From contig WYBT01000004.1 of NCBI GenBank assembly GCA_011525785.1, forward strand, positions 62,001-126,000: a stretch of DNA of 64,000 nt. The letters are read 5' to 3'. Both the position numbers and the translations under genes were made by a program. The notes beneath the pieces are model-generated. The model was given only the letters and a program-made list of their open reading frames with translations. It was not told the origin of the DNA and did not search any database. This document shows positions 54,589 to 64,000 of this stretch, in pieces (positions within the stretch are counted from its first letter, which is position 1; every line of letters starts with the position of its first letter). The stretch is from Planctomycetaceae bacterium. Its GTDB lineage: Bacteria; Planctomycetota; UBA1135; GCA-002686595.

Positions 54589-56154
54589 TCAGCGCTTGCC
54601 CGGAGCGCGCTTGTTCTTGGGACTGGCGCGCAGCCGCTCGAGCGCCGCGGCGAGCACCGGATCGCGATCGAGCGCGAAGGCCTCGGACGAGTTGGTGATC
54701 TCGACCTGCACGGGCACTCCGCGGTCTTCGTAGGGCTGTCCCGCCGCGTCGCAGTCGTTCCACTGCGGGACCTTCACGGAAATCCCGCTGCCGACGTCGA
54801 TCAGCTTGGGCGCCGCCGACGAACCCGCGGTGCGATCGCCGAGCGTCGTGACCTGGGGGCACTGCACGAGCATCAGCGCGAGCTCGTCGCCCGAGCTCAT
54901 GCAGCGCTGGCCGAACAGCGCCATCACCGGCGCCTGGTAGCGCCACGGTCCGCGCGGCGCGACGCTGCGCGGCTGCTTCGCGCCCAGTTGCGTGCGCTTG
55001 GGGCCCGAGCGGTACTGCGACTGCGCGTAGACCTTCTCGGAGTCGATGAAGCGGCCCGCGACCGAGGCTGCGACGTTCGTCGACCCGCCGCCGTTGAAGC
55101 GGATGTCGAGGATCAGGCCCCAGGTGTCGCCAAGCTCCTCGAGCGCCGCGTCCACGCGTTTGGCGACGTCGTCACTGCCGACGCCGTTCACTTGCAGGAA
55201 GCCGATCCCGTCGTCCGTGCGCGCCCAGCGCACGTCCGAGGCGCCGCCGCGCAGCTCGCCGATCAACTTGCCCGCCGCGTCCGGAACGCCGTTCTGCGGT
55301 CGGTAGCGCCAGTAGAACGGCAAGCGCTCCTCGCCGCACTCGACGTGCACGTGCAGGTCGCGCAGCAGCTCGAGCGCGAGTGCGATCGCGGTCGCAGCTT
55401 CCCAGGTCGTCGTCGCGCCGCGCGCCAGCGGCGCATAGCTCTTGCGCACCGCGTCCCAGTCGACCTCCGGGCGCAGCTGGAACTTGGCGTACTGCCGATC
55501 GAACGCCTCCCAGGCGGCCTCGAAGGCGCGCTCGGCGTCTTTGGAGGACAGCGCGACCGCAGCGGGCAGTTCCGAGCGCGTGAAGCGCGAGTCGAGCTCG
55601 AGCTCGCCCTTCGCTCCGTCGAGTTGGAACACGCGCCGCGCGCCGTCGGCGAACGTGCAGTCGAGCACGAGCGAGCCCTTGGGCAGCGCACTCGGGAACT
55701 GATCCCAGCGGTAGCCCGTCTCGGTGAGCTGGCGCGCGACCACGCGGCGCGCAGCGAGCAACGCGCGCGCGTCGGGGGCCTTGCCGACGGTCTTGGGCGG
55801 GAACAACTCGTCGAGCTGCTCGGGATGGAAGCGCACGAGCACGTGCGCGAGCGCTGTGCCATCGGGCGCGAGCGATCCCGACAGCGCGGCCGGCGTCGCG
55901 GGCTCGACGAAGGCCCAGATCGCCGCGCCGCCACTGGCGCCGACGACGAGCGCCGCCGGTCCGCACTTCAGCTCGAGCTGCGAGCCGCGCTCGAACGCGA
56001 ACGCGCTCAGCTTCCACACGTCCTGCGGCGTGCTGCTCCACTCGAGCGGACGCGGCTTCTCGTCGAGTTCGCCCTTGTAGCGCTTCGACAACGCCTCCCC
56101 GCACGCCGACAGCGCCAACCCGCCGACCGCCACTGCGCACAGCGCGACTTTCAC
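54589..56154 (-). CDS. S41-family (C-terminal processing-like) peptidase lipoprotein
   Basis: This 521-aa protein has a lipoprotein signal ending LALSAC (C18). GTG at 56152-56154 is preferred because GGAGG lies 7 bases upstream. The N-terminal half is a beta-rich unknown domain. The C-terminal part is an S41/tail-specific protease-like fold: GLILDIRFNGGGSTNVAASV, then MALFGQRCMSSGDELALML with the candidate nucleophile serine, and GDRTAGSSA. A PDZ domain is not evident. The matching lysine of the Ser/Lys dyad is unclear. It is probably an exported protease or peptide-binding homologue. Confidence 0.85.
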   Translation of the reverse strand: MKVALCAVAVGGLALSACGEALSKRYKGELDEKPRPLEWSSTPQDVWKLSAFAFERGSQLELKCGPAALVVGASGGAAIWAFVEPATPAALSGSLAPDGTALAHVLVRFHPEQLDELFPPKTVGKAPDARALLAARRVVARQLTETGYRWDQFPSALPKGSLVLDCTFADGARRVFQLDGAKGELELDSRFTRSELPAAVALSSKDAERAFEAAWEAFDRQYAKFQLRPEVDWDAVRKSYAPLARGATTTWEAATAIALALELLRDLHVHVECGEERLPFYWRYRPQNGVPDAAGKLIGELRGGASDVRWARTDDGIGFLQVNGVGSDDVAKRVDAALEELGDTWGLILDIRFNGGGSTNVAASVAGRFIDSEKVYAQSQYRSGPKRTQLGAKQPRSVAPRGPWRYQAPVMALFGQRCMSSGDELALMLVQCPQVTTLGDRTAGSSAAPKLIDVGSGISVKVPQWNDCDAAGQPYEDRGVPVQVEITNSSEAFALDRDPVLAAALERLRASPKNKRAPGKR

Positions 56155-56186
56155 CGCCCGACCTCCACGCCCGCTCAGGGCAACGC

Positions 56187-56192
56187 TATCCT
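56187..56192 (+). promoter_or_regulatory. -10-like element for the ABC-F gene
   Basis: TATCCT ends 11 bases before the ATG at 56204 in the 49-base gap to the divergent S41 gene. Both starts must share this gap for promoters. No -35 is clear. Confidence 0.35.
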
Positions 56193-56203
56193 TTTCGCCC
56201 CCT

Positions 56204-57877
<1,674 letters not shown>

Positions 57878-57903
57878 CGGCGCGCATCGGACGGCAGCGG
57901 CCC

Positions 57904-57923
57904 GCGAGCGGCGGACCGCTCGC
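57904..57923 (+). terminator. Hairpin after the ABC-F gene
   Basis: An 8-base perfect stem (57904-57911 with 57916-57923, CGGA loop) lies 27 bases after the stop, followed by a short T run (GATTT). Confidence 0.45.
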
Positions 57924-58059
57924 TGCGATTTCCCGAGGAGTTCGATGCGGGCGCCGCCGGACGGCGCTCTGCGTTACGGTCGCCGGCGGCAGCGCGGTGT
58001 GCGCGCGTCCCCGCCCTTCGATGGCGGCTCCAATCGCAATCCTCGGGAGGATCTCCACC

Positions 58060-59169
58060 ATGCAGAACTCGCGCGACCGTCAACGCTCGCGGCTCTCGGC
58101 AGCTCTCGTTCGCCACTCAGCGACCGCCGTCGCGCTCGCTGCGCTGCAGCTCGGACTCGGCGCCCAGACGGTGACGATTTCCGACGGCCAGTTCGCCGGC
58201 GCCGACTGGGCGACACTGCAGGTCTTCTCGGGAGGGAACGGCGGCTGGGCGAGCGCGACGATGGTGTCCACCGAGGGCAACCCCGACGCGTACCGCCGAG
58301 TCGAGCACCACATCAACGCGGCGCCGAGCGGCTCGAGCGTTTCGAGCATCGGAGTCGTCCACTTGCTCACGGCGCAGCCCGTCGATCCGGCCTCGGTTGG
58401 CTCAGTGGTACGCATCAGCGCCCGGGTCGACGCGAAGAGGTTCTCGAGCAACGCGCAGGGGCAGGGACTGACCTTCTTCCTGCGCCAGAACGGCGTCCTG
58501 TACCGCAACTCGACCTACTTCACGAGCCCGCTCACGAGCTGGGAGACGCACGCAGTCGTCGATCTGCTCCCCAGCGACTTCGTCGAGTACCAAGGCGCGA
58601 GCCTTCCCGACCTCAGCGTCTGCGGCGCGCCGTTCGTCGTGGGCTTTGGAACCAGCAACTCCACGGGCTTTGGCGGCGGCGCGTACAGCACCGCGGTCGG
58701 CTACGACAACTTCAGGTTCGACCTGACCGTGAGCCCGTCAGCGAGCGCCTACTGCACCTCGGGGAGCTCGTCGAACGGCTGCGCGGCGCAGATCTCCGCG
58801 AGCGGAGTCGCCAGCGCGAGCGCGGCCACTGGGTTCACGGTCACCGTGTCGAGCGTGGACGGCCAGCGGCAGGGCTTGCTGTTCTACGGCGTCAGTGGTC
58901 CGACGGCGTCGCCTTGGGGCGCTCAGAGCTTCCTGTGCGTGAAGGCGCCGACGCAGCGCACCGCGCCACACAACAGCGGCGGAACGAGCGGCGCGTGCGA
59001 CGGCGCGCTCGCGCTCGACTGGAACGCGTGGCGCGCGGCGCATCCCTCGGCGCTGGGGCAGCCCTTCGCCGCCGGGGACTCGATCTGGCTGCAGGGCTGG
59101 TTCCGCGACCCGGCGAGCTCGAAGACGACGGCCTTGTCGAACGCGCTCGAAGCCCGGCTCTGCCCGTAG
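58060..59169 (+). CDS. Secreted protein with lineage-type C-terminal module
   Basis: This 369-aa protein has a signal peptide (basic NSRDRQRSR, hydrophobic core AVALAALQLGLGAQ, cleavage at about 36). The ATG follows GGGAGG at 58045-58050. The middle (about 36-228) is beta-rich with a jelly-roll or concanavalin-like feel (WETHAVVDLLPSDF, FVVGFGTSNSTGF). From residue 230 it carries the same 140-residue C-terminal module as the protein at 16133: YCTSG, NGC, FYGVSGP, SFLCVKAPTQR, LGQPFAAGDSIW, GWFRDP. Four cysteines are conserved. Function unknown; the module may be a sorting or anchoring domain. Confidence 0.85.
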   Translation: MQNSRDRQRSRLSAALVRHSATAVALAALQLGLGAQTVTISDGQFAGADWATLQVFSGGNGGWASATMVSTEGNPDAYRRVEHHINAAPSGSSVSSIGVVHLLTAQPVDPASVGSVVRISARVDAKRFSSNAQGQGLTFFLRQNGVLYRNSTYFTSPLTSWETHAVVDLLPSDFVEYQGASLPDLSVCGAPFVVGFGTSNSTGFGGGAYSTAVGYDNFRFDLTVSPSASAYCTSGSSSNGCAAQISASGVASASAATGFTVTVSSVDGQRQGLLFYGVSGPTASPWGAQSFLCVKAPTQRTAPHNSGGTSGACDGALALDWNAWRAAHPSALGQPFAAGDSIWLQGWFRDPASSKTTALSNALEARLCP

Positions 59170-59235
59170 CGGTTGACGGCCTGCTCACGCGCCCCAGCGT
59201 GGGCCGCGCGTTGCGGCTCGATTAGCCTGGAGCCG

Positions 59236-59835
59236 GTGGACTCGGGGGCCGCACCGCTGGATCAGGAGCTGCTCGAACGCTCGCGCGCGGGCGAGCGCGG
59301 CGCCGTCGACGCGTTGCTCGCTCGCCACGTCGACGCGCTGCACGGCTACTTGCGCATCAAGCTCGGGCCCGCGCTGCGCCAGCACGAGTCCTCGCTCGAT
59401 CTCGTCGGTTCCGTGTGTCGCGAGGTGCTCGAAGGCGCCGAGCGCTTCGAGTACCGCGGCGAAGCGGCCTTCCGCGGGTGGCTGTTCCGCGCGGCGGAGA
59501 ACAAGCTGCGCGATCGCGCTCGCCACTGGGCGCGCGCCAAGCGCGACCAGCAGCGCGTGGCGCCGCTGCCCGACGCCTCGGACGCGGGCGTGGCGCAGGC
59601 TTACGCCAGCCTCGCCGGTCCGCTGAGCGGAGCGATCGTGCGCGAGCAGATCGAGCGACTCGAGAGCGCCTTCGACGCACTCGAACCCGAGCAACGCGAG
59701 CTGATCCTGGCTCACCGCTTGCGCGGCATGAGCTACGAGCAGATCGCCGCTGAGATCGGTCAGACGCCGCACTACACGCGCACGCTGCTCTCGCGCGCTC
59801 TGGCGCGGCTCGCGACGCTGCTCGACCGGGCGTAG
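59236..59835 (+). CDS. ECF-type RNA polymerase sigma factor (planctomycete type)
   Basis: This 199-aa sigma-70 protein has region 2 (SSLDLVGSVCREVLEGAERFEYRGEAAF with FRGWLFRAAENKLRD) and region 4 (LEPEQRELILAHRLRGMSYEQIAAEIG then YTRTLLSRALARLA). The SSxDLVxSVCREVLE pattern is typical of planctomycete ECF factors. GTG at 59236 is the preferred start, with GGAG close upstream; a TTG at 59173 is possible. No anti-sigma gene is present. The convergent Ser/Thr kinase, 8 bases away, may control it, a link reported for ECF factors in other bacteria, which is inference here. Confidence 0.9.
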   Translation: MDSGAAPLDQELLERSRAGERGAVDALLARHVDALHGYLRIKLGPALRQHESSLDLVGSVCREVLEGAERFEYRGEAAFRGWLFRAAENKLRDRARHWARAKRDQQRVAPLPDASDAGVAQAYASLAGPLSGAIVREQIERLESAFDALEPEQRELILAHRLRGMSYEQIAAEIGQTPHYTRTLLSRALARLATLLDRA

Positions 59836-59843
59836 CGCTCGGC

Positions 59844-62345
59844 TCAGCGCCGCTTGCGGATCTGCTCGAGCAGCGCGGCCGCGTTCTTCCCGAGCTTCAC
59901 GCCCGCGCGCTCGCGCTCGACGATGATCTCGGATACGCACTCGCGACTCGCTCCGCCGACGACCTTCGCCGCCTCGAACAAGCGCTCCAAGCCGGCGGTG
60001 TCCTGCGGCGTGCAGTCGAGCAGGCGCTCGAAGTCGCGCCACTGCGCTGCGGCGTCGCCGCCGTTGGCAAGCCGCCCGCGCATGTAGATCAGCCAGTCGA
60101 GTTGTTCCGAGAGCCACTCGGGCGCGCACAACGCGACGCTGCGCTCGAGCAGCTCCACCGCGCGCCCGACGTCGCCCTGCTTCTCGTACGCCCAAGCCAA
60201 GTTCTGCCAATACAGGCCCCAATGCGCATAAGAAGCCTCGATCGGGCCCAGCAGCTCGATCACCGAATCCGGCTCGCGCAGCCCCAGCTGCCAGCGCAGG
60301 TTGTGCAGGTTGAAGCGCGCCTGCGGCACGTCGCCAACTGCGATCGCGCGCCGGTAGTACTCCTCGGCTTTGCTCTCCCATCCTGGCGGCTTGGCCTCGT
60401 GGTAGATGTAGCCAGCCTGAATCATGATCGACGTGTCCGTTGGGGATCGTCGAACGGCTTCGTCCGCGTTGGCGATGGAGCGCGCCGCACTCTTGGCGTC
60501 CAGCGTGGGTTTTGGACGAGCCCACTCGAGTTGACTTCGGGCCAGAGAGATGAGCGCACGCGGGCTCTGGGGTTCGTAGTGCGTGAGCACGGAGTCGAGT
60601 CGGTGCGCGCGTTCGTTGTCGCTCTCGCGCATGAAGAGCGCCGCAAGCGCCAACAGCGCCCGGTCGGAAGCACCGTCCGCCAAATCCACGGCTACGAAAG
60701 CACCTCCAGCTGCGTTGAAGCCCAGTGCACGAGCCGTCGCGGCGGCGCGCAGGCGCTCCTGCGAACTGCTCGCCGCGGCGATGGACTGCAGTGATGGCAG
60801 AGCAGCCGTGTCGTCGCGCAGCCACAGTTCGATGACGAACGCCGTGGGCTCGTCCTCGATCCAGTCGGCATTCGCCGCGCGGAGTTTCTCGATGCGGCCC
60901 TTTTCCTCAGCCGTCGGCGACGAGCGGGACACTGCTCCGCCACGCAGCCCCGGAACACACGTTGAGAGCTTCGAGAACCACTGAATCGAGCGGTCATTGG
61001 GAAACTCGTCCAGCAAGCGCTGGAACTGCTCATGGCGCGGCGCAAGGTCCGAGTCGAGGTAGGGGCCGAGTTTTCCAGGCAGTCGCTTACCGTCCTCGTC
61101 CAGCGCCGCCGCGATAGTAGTCTCCGTCGCAGCGGGCAGCGGCGGCGCCAACAGGAGGTCCAGCGCGCGCCAGCGCGCCAACTCCAGCGCGTGCGCGCGC
61201 GCTTCGCGGCGCTCGTGGAGAACCCGCAGTCCGAGGACGCCCGACACGCCAGCGAGCGCCAGCAGCGCGCAAGTCAGCGCAGCCGCCGTCGGTCGCCTCC
61301 GCGCCCACGAAGCGACCCGCGCGAGCACTCCCTGGCGCCGCACCGCGATTGGCGCGCCGGAAAGCAGCGCGTTGAGGTCCTGCGCGAGGTCTGCGCAGCT
61401 CGCGTAGCGCTCCGCGGGACGCAGCGCGAGCGCGTGCTCCAGCACAGTCGCTAGATCGCGCGGCACGTCGGGGTTCACGCTTCGCGCGGAGCCCGGCGGG
61501 CCCGCGTCGATCTGGCGCAACAGTTCGGCGATCGAACTCGCGCGGTAGGGCGGCGCGCCGGTCGCGAGGTGGAACAACGTGGCGCCGAGCCCGTACACGT
61601 CCGCGCGGCGATCGGCGCGCTCGCCGCGGGCCTGTTCGGGCGCCGTGTAGGCCAGCGTGCCGACGAACTCGCCCGAGCGCGTGATCGAGTCCGAGTCAGC
61701 GCCGCGCGCCAGTCCGAAGTCGATCAGGACCGGCTCGCCAGCCGCGTCGATCAGCACGTTGCTCGGCTTGACGTCGCGGTGCACCACGCCCAGTTCGTGC
61801 ACGTGGTCGAGCGCGCGTGCGATCTTGGCGCACAGCCGAACGGCCTCGCGCCACGAGCCCGGGCGACGAGCGGCGTCAACGTCGGCGGCGCGCCGCGCGA
61901 GGGAATCGCCCTCGACCAGCTCCATCACGACGTAGGGCGCGTCCCCCGCCCGGCCCGAGCCGAAGACCTTCACCACGTTGGGGTGTCGGATGCGCGCGAG
62001 CATCGCGATCTCGCGTTCGAAGCGCTCGCGCAGCCGCTCCGAGAGCTCTTGGCCGGCGGTCAGCAGCTTGATCGCCACGCGACGCTCGGGCCGCGCTTGG
62101 CGCGCCTCGAACACGACGCCCATGCCGCCGCGGCCGAGTTCGCGCACGATCTCGAAGCCGTCGAAGCTGCGTGGCACGGCGCGCTCCGCGGCCGCGGGCA
62201 GAGCCCCCAGGAGCGCGATCCGGCGGCGCAACGCGTCCGCGTGCTCGGGGTGCGCGGCGCAGAACTCGTCGAGCCCCTCGGCCACGCCGTCGAGTTGGCG
62301 GGCGAGGAACTCCTCGAGCAGAGCTTCGACGGGATCAGGGCGCAT
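59844..62345 (-). CDS. Hanks-type Ser/Thr protein kinase with membrane helix and helical tail
   Basis: This 833-aa kinase has an N-terminal helical region (1-60), then a kinase domain: GRGGMGVVFE (glycine loop, 71-80), K93 in VAIKLL, HRDVKPSN (189-196) and DFG (209-211), followed by APEQARGERADRRADVYGLG. A membrane helix lies at about 350-375 (AALTCALLALAGVSGVLGL). The C-terminal 430 residues are TPR-like helical repeats (YYRRAIAVGDVPQARFNL and similar). The layout puts the kinase in the cytoplasm and the repeats outside. It likely phosphorylates regulators. ATG at 62343-62345. Confidence 0.93.
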   Translation of the reverse strand: MRPDPVEALLEEFLARQLDGVAEGLDEFCAAHPEHADALRRRIALLGALPAAAERAVPRSFDGFEIVRELGRGGMGVVFEARQARPERRVAIKLLTAGQELSERLRERFEREIAMLARIRHPNVVKVFGSGRAGDAPYVVMELVEGDSLARRAADVDAARRPGSWREAVRLCAKIARALDHVHELGVVHRDVKPSNVLIDAAGEPVLIDFGLARGADSDSITRSGEFVGTLAYTAPEQARGERADRRADVYGLGATLFHLATGAPPYRASSIAELLRQIDAGPPGSARSVNPDVPRDLATVLEHALALRPAERYASCADLAQDLNALLSGAPIAVRRQGVLARVASWARRRPTAAALTCALLALAGVSGVLGLRVLHERREARAHALELARWRALDLLLAPPLPAATETTIAAALDEDGKRLPGKLGPYLDSDLAPRHEQFQRLLDEFPNDRSIQWFSKLSTCVPGLRGGAVSRSSPTAEEKGRIEKLRAANADWIEDEPTAFVIELWLRDDTAALPSLQSIAAASSSQERLRAAATARALGFNAAGGAFVAVDLADGASDRALLALAALFMRESDNERAHRLDSVLTHYEPQSPRALISLARSQLEWARPKPTLDAKSAARSIANADEAVRRSPTDTSIMIQAGYIYHEAKPPGWESKAEEYYRRAIAVGDVPQARFNLHNLRWQLGLREPDSVIELLGPIEASYAHWGLYWQNLAWAYEKQGDVGRAVELLERSVALCAPEWLSEQLDWLIYMRGRLANGGDAAAQWRDFERLLDCTPQDTAGLERLFEAAKVVGGASRECVSEIIVERERAGVKLGKNAAALLEQIRKRR

Positions 62346-62546
62346 GCGGTGGACCGTGGGAGTCGGACGGCGCAGCTGACGATGCGGCAGTCTGTCTCGC
62401 GCGCCCCTCGGCTCCAAGCGCTGAACCTGTCGGCTCGCATCGGCGCAGGCGCCGACGAACGCGGAATTCGTTGATGCGCTCGCGGGGCGTTGTCGTTCGC
62501 AACCCACGACCGACTTCTCTCTCGCCACCCCGCTCCGTCGCCGCTC

Positions 62547-63026
62547 ATGCGCTTCCAACTCCTTCTCGCGCTCGTGCAGTGCCAGGCCGATGTCTGCCTT
62601 TGGATCTGGAGCCTGCTGTGCGCTGTCGGCGCTGCGCTCGCAGGCGCTTGGTGCGGAAGGCTCGCGGCGAAGGAGCTCGGGCTCCCACCGCCGAGACCGG
62701 ACTGGAAGACGTTCTCCGCGCTGGTGGCGACGCTGATCGCGCTGCTGGCGGTGCTTCCGAGTTCGGCGGAGTTCTTGAACGAGCAGTTCGTCGACGCCAC
62801 CTGCGACCTCGCGGCGGTCAAGGAGCGCGCACGCAGCAACTGGATCGGCGGCGCGCTGATCCTGTACGTCGTCTTGCTGACGTTGATCGCAGCGAGCTGC
62901 CTGGTTGTCGCCGCCTCCGAGCGGCGCTGGGCGTTCGCGGCGGGACTCACGCCGCTCTTGGCCATCGTCGCCGTCCTCGCGATCGGTCTGACGCAGGACC
63001 TGCAGGCTGTCCTCGACGCACGCTGA
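62547..63026 (+). CDS. Small integral membrane protein, unknown function
   Basis: This 159-aa protein has about four hydrophobic helices: LWIWSLLCAVGAALAGAW, FSALVATLIALLAVLPSS, GALILYVVLLTLIAASCLVV and TPLLAIVAVLAIGL. The ATG at 62547 was chosen to begin with MRFQLLLALV. Cysteines CQADVC near the N-terminus might be functional. It diverges from the kinase gene (201-base gap). I do not recognise a family. Confidence 0.7.
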   Translation: MRFQLLLALVQCQADVCLWIWSLLCAVGAALAGAWCGRLAAKELGLPPPRPDWKTFSALVATLIALLAVLPSSAEFLNEQFVDATCDLAAVKERARSNWIGGALILYVVLLTLIAASCLVVAASERRWAFAAGLTPLLAIVAVLAIGLTQDLQAVLDAR

Positions 63027-63194
63027 AGAGACCGGTCACAGTCCGCCCTCCTGCGCGAAGGGGGCGGCAACGCTCCAAGGCGCCTGAGGAGTTGGCCCCC
63101 GCCCCTCCCAGACGACTGACAATTCGCCCGCTCGCACCCGCTGTTGTCGCACCTGCCTTTGGGGCTCGATCTCGAGGGCTCGAGACTCTCCGGG

Positions 63195-63833
63195 ATGTTG
63201 GCGAACGCGCGTGCGCGGCATAGCTTGCGCGGCGTGCGCCTCTTCGCTCACGTCGACCGACTGAACGCTCGCGATCCCAGGCTCGCGCCGTGCGCGGAGC
63301 TCTCGCTCGCGCGCAGCCTCTTGCTCGCTCTCGAGCCGCGCGACGCGGCGCAGGCGCAGTTTCGCGAGCGCATGCTCGCACTGATCGAGCGCCATCCGCA
63401 CGACGCGCACCGGCGCACGACGCTCGAGGGCCACCTCACGGCCAGCGCGTTGATCGTCGACGAAGGTCGCACGCGCGCGCTGCTCACCCACCACCGCAAG
63501 CTCGGCAAGTGGTTGCAGATGGGCGGTCACTGCGATGGCGACGCCAACCTCGCGGGCGTCGCGCTGCGCGAGTGCATCGAAGAGAGCGGAATTGCGGACC
63601 TCGCCGTGCTGCCGACGCCGTTCGACCTCGACATTCACCCGATCCCGGCGCGGCCCGGCGAGCCCGAGCACCTGCACTACGACACGCGCTTCGTCGTCGT
63701 CGCGCCGGCCGGCGCGCAGTTCGTCGTCAGCGACGAGTCACACGCCCTGGCCTGGGTGCGGCCCGACGAACTCGCGCGCTACGCTGTCGACGACTCGGTG
63801 CGCAGGCTGTTCGAGCTGGTGCTCGGCGACTGA
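63195..63833 (+). CDS. NUDIX hydrolase
   Basis: This 212-aa NUDIX protein hydrolyses a nucleoside-diphosphate-linked substrate. The NUDIX box reads GHCDGDA, seven residues, then RECIEESGI, so the REUXEEXGU half is intact while the first glutamate is alanine. The N-terminal part (FRERMLALIERHPHDAHRR) is a helical lead-in seen in larger NUDIX proteins. The substrate cannot be deduced. The ATG at 63195 is preferred; a TTG at 63144 would add 17 residues. Confidence 0.85.
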   Translation: MLANARARHSLRGVRLFAHVDRLNARDPRLAPCAELSLARSLLLALEPRDAAQAQFRERMLALIERHPHDAHRRTTLEGHLTASALIVDEGRTRALLTHHRKLGKWLQMGGHCDGDANLAGVALRECIEESGIADLAVLPTPFDLDIHPIPARPGEPEHLHYDTRFVVVAPAGAQFVVSDESHALAWVRPDELARYAVDDSVRRLFELVLGD

Positions 63834-63972
63834 GGCGGGCAGCGCTCGCTGCGGACGCTTGCGGGCGCCGGCGTGCGCCTCGCGCACCGCCCCGGCCGCG
63901 CTCGGCCATCCTCACGGGCGCGGCACGCCACTCCCCGCTCCGTCCCCACTCCACGCACGAGAAGACTCCCCC

Positions 63973-64000
63973 ATGGGCAAATGGAATGAAGCCATCGTCC
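63973..64000 (+). CDS. Start of a gene cut by the right window edge
   Basis: An ATG at 63973 opens MGKWNEAIV and continues past the window. Nine residues are not enough to identify it. The preceding 139 bases contain no other gene. Confidence 0.4.

Overview
The window is about 70% G+C, almost fully coding, and carries no rRNA, tRNA, CRISPR array or insertion sequence that I could find. It reads as a chromosomal segment of a member of the Planctomycetota. The reasons are an ECF sigma factor of the planctomycete type beside a Hanks-type Ser/Thr kinase, large secreted proteins sharing a lineage-type C-terminal module, membrane-anchored carboxypeptidase-regulatory-like proteins, and a TPR-bearing TMTC-like glycosyltransferase. 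The phylum is inferred from protein style, not from a marker gene.

Left block (1-15938, all minus strand). Transcription runs right to left: galE, dacB (PBP4-type peptidase), an inositol-phosphatase family gene, a very long tandem-fused uvrA (1944 aa), an XPB-type helicase, an XPB-associated 712-aa protein, a ThiE-like gene, thiL, tsaE, and an ECF sigma factor cut by the window edge. Four junctions here use the same 4-base GTGA stop/start overlap, so the uvrA to thiE stretch looks translationally coupled. The bacterial UvrA damage sensor and an archaeal/eukaryotic-type XPB helicase with its companion are therefore locked into one transcription unit.

Middle block (16133-32389). It holds a secreted repeat protein, a coiled-coil protein, a membrane-anchored regulatory-like protein, aroA diverging from purC-mtnA, a small conserved-looking gene, glyA, a DUF1573-like lipoprotein, and the isoprenoid/housekeeping operon xseB-ispA-dxs-nadK.

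Right block (32676-64000). It holds a B12-binding-type radical SAM protein, two divergent polytopic membrane proteins (one TMTC-like), two aldehyde dehydrogenases (one of the ALDH7/AASADH type), M14, M20 and S41 peptidases, a MORN-repeat lipoprotein and a TlpA-like thioredoxin protein. Two large secreted paralogues of no family I recognise (847 and 879 aa) flank an SGNH-like protein with a degenerate active site. An ABC-F ATPase, a second protein with the shared C-terminal module, an ECF sigma factor, a Ser/Thr kinase, a small membrane protein and a NUDIX hydrolase complete it.

Two regulatory patterns recur. Several housekeeping genes (galE, aroA, glyA, xseB, the M20 peptidase) have a -10-like hexamer only 6-8 bases before the start codon and no Shine-Dalgarno sequence, which predicts leaderless mRNAs. 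Several of the exported-protein genes (16133, 46266, 50272, 58060, and the S41 gene) instead have clear Shine-Dalgarno sequences. Long hairpins mark several gene ends.
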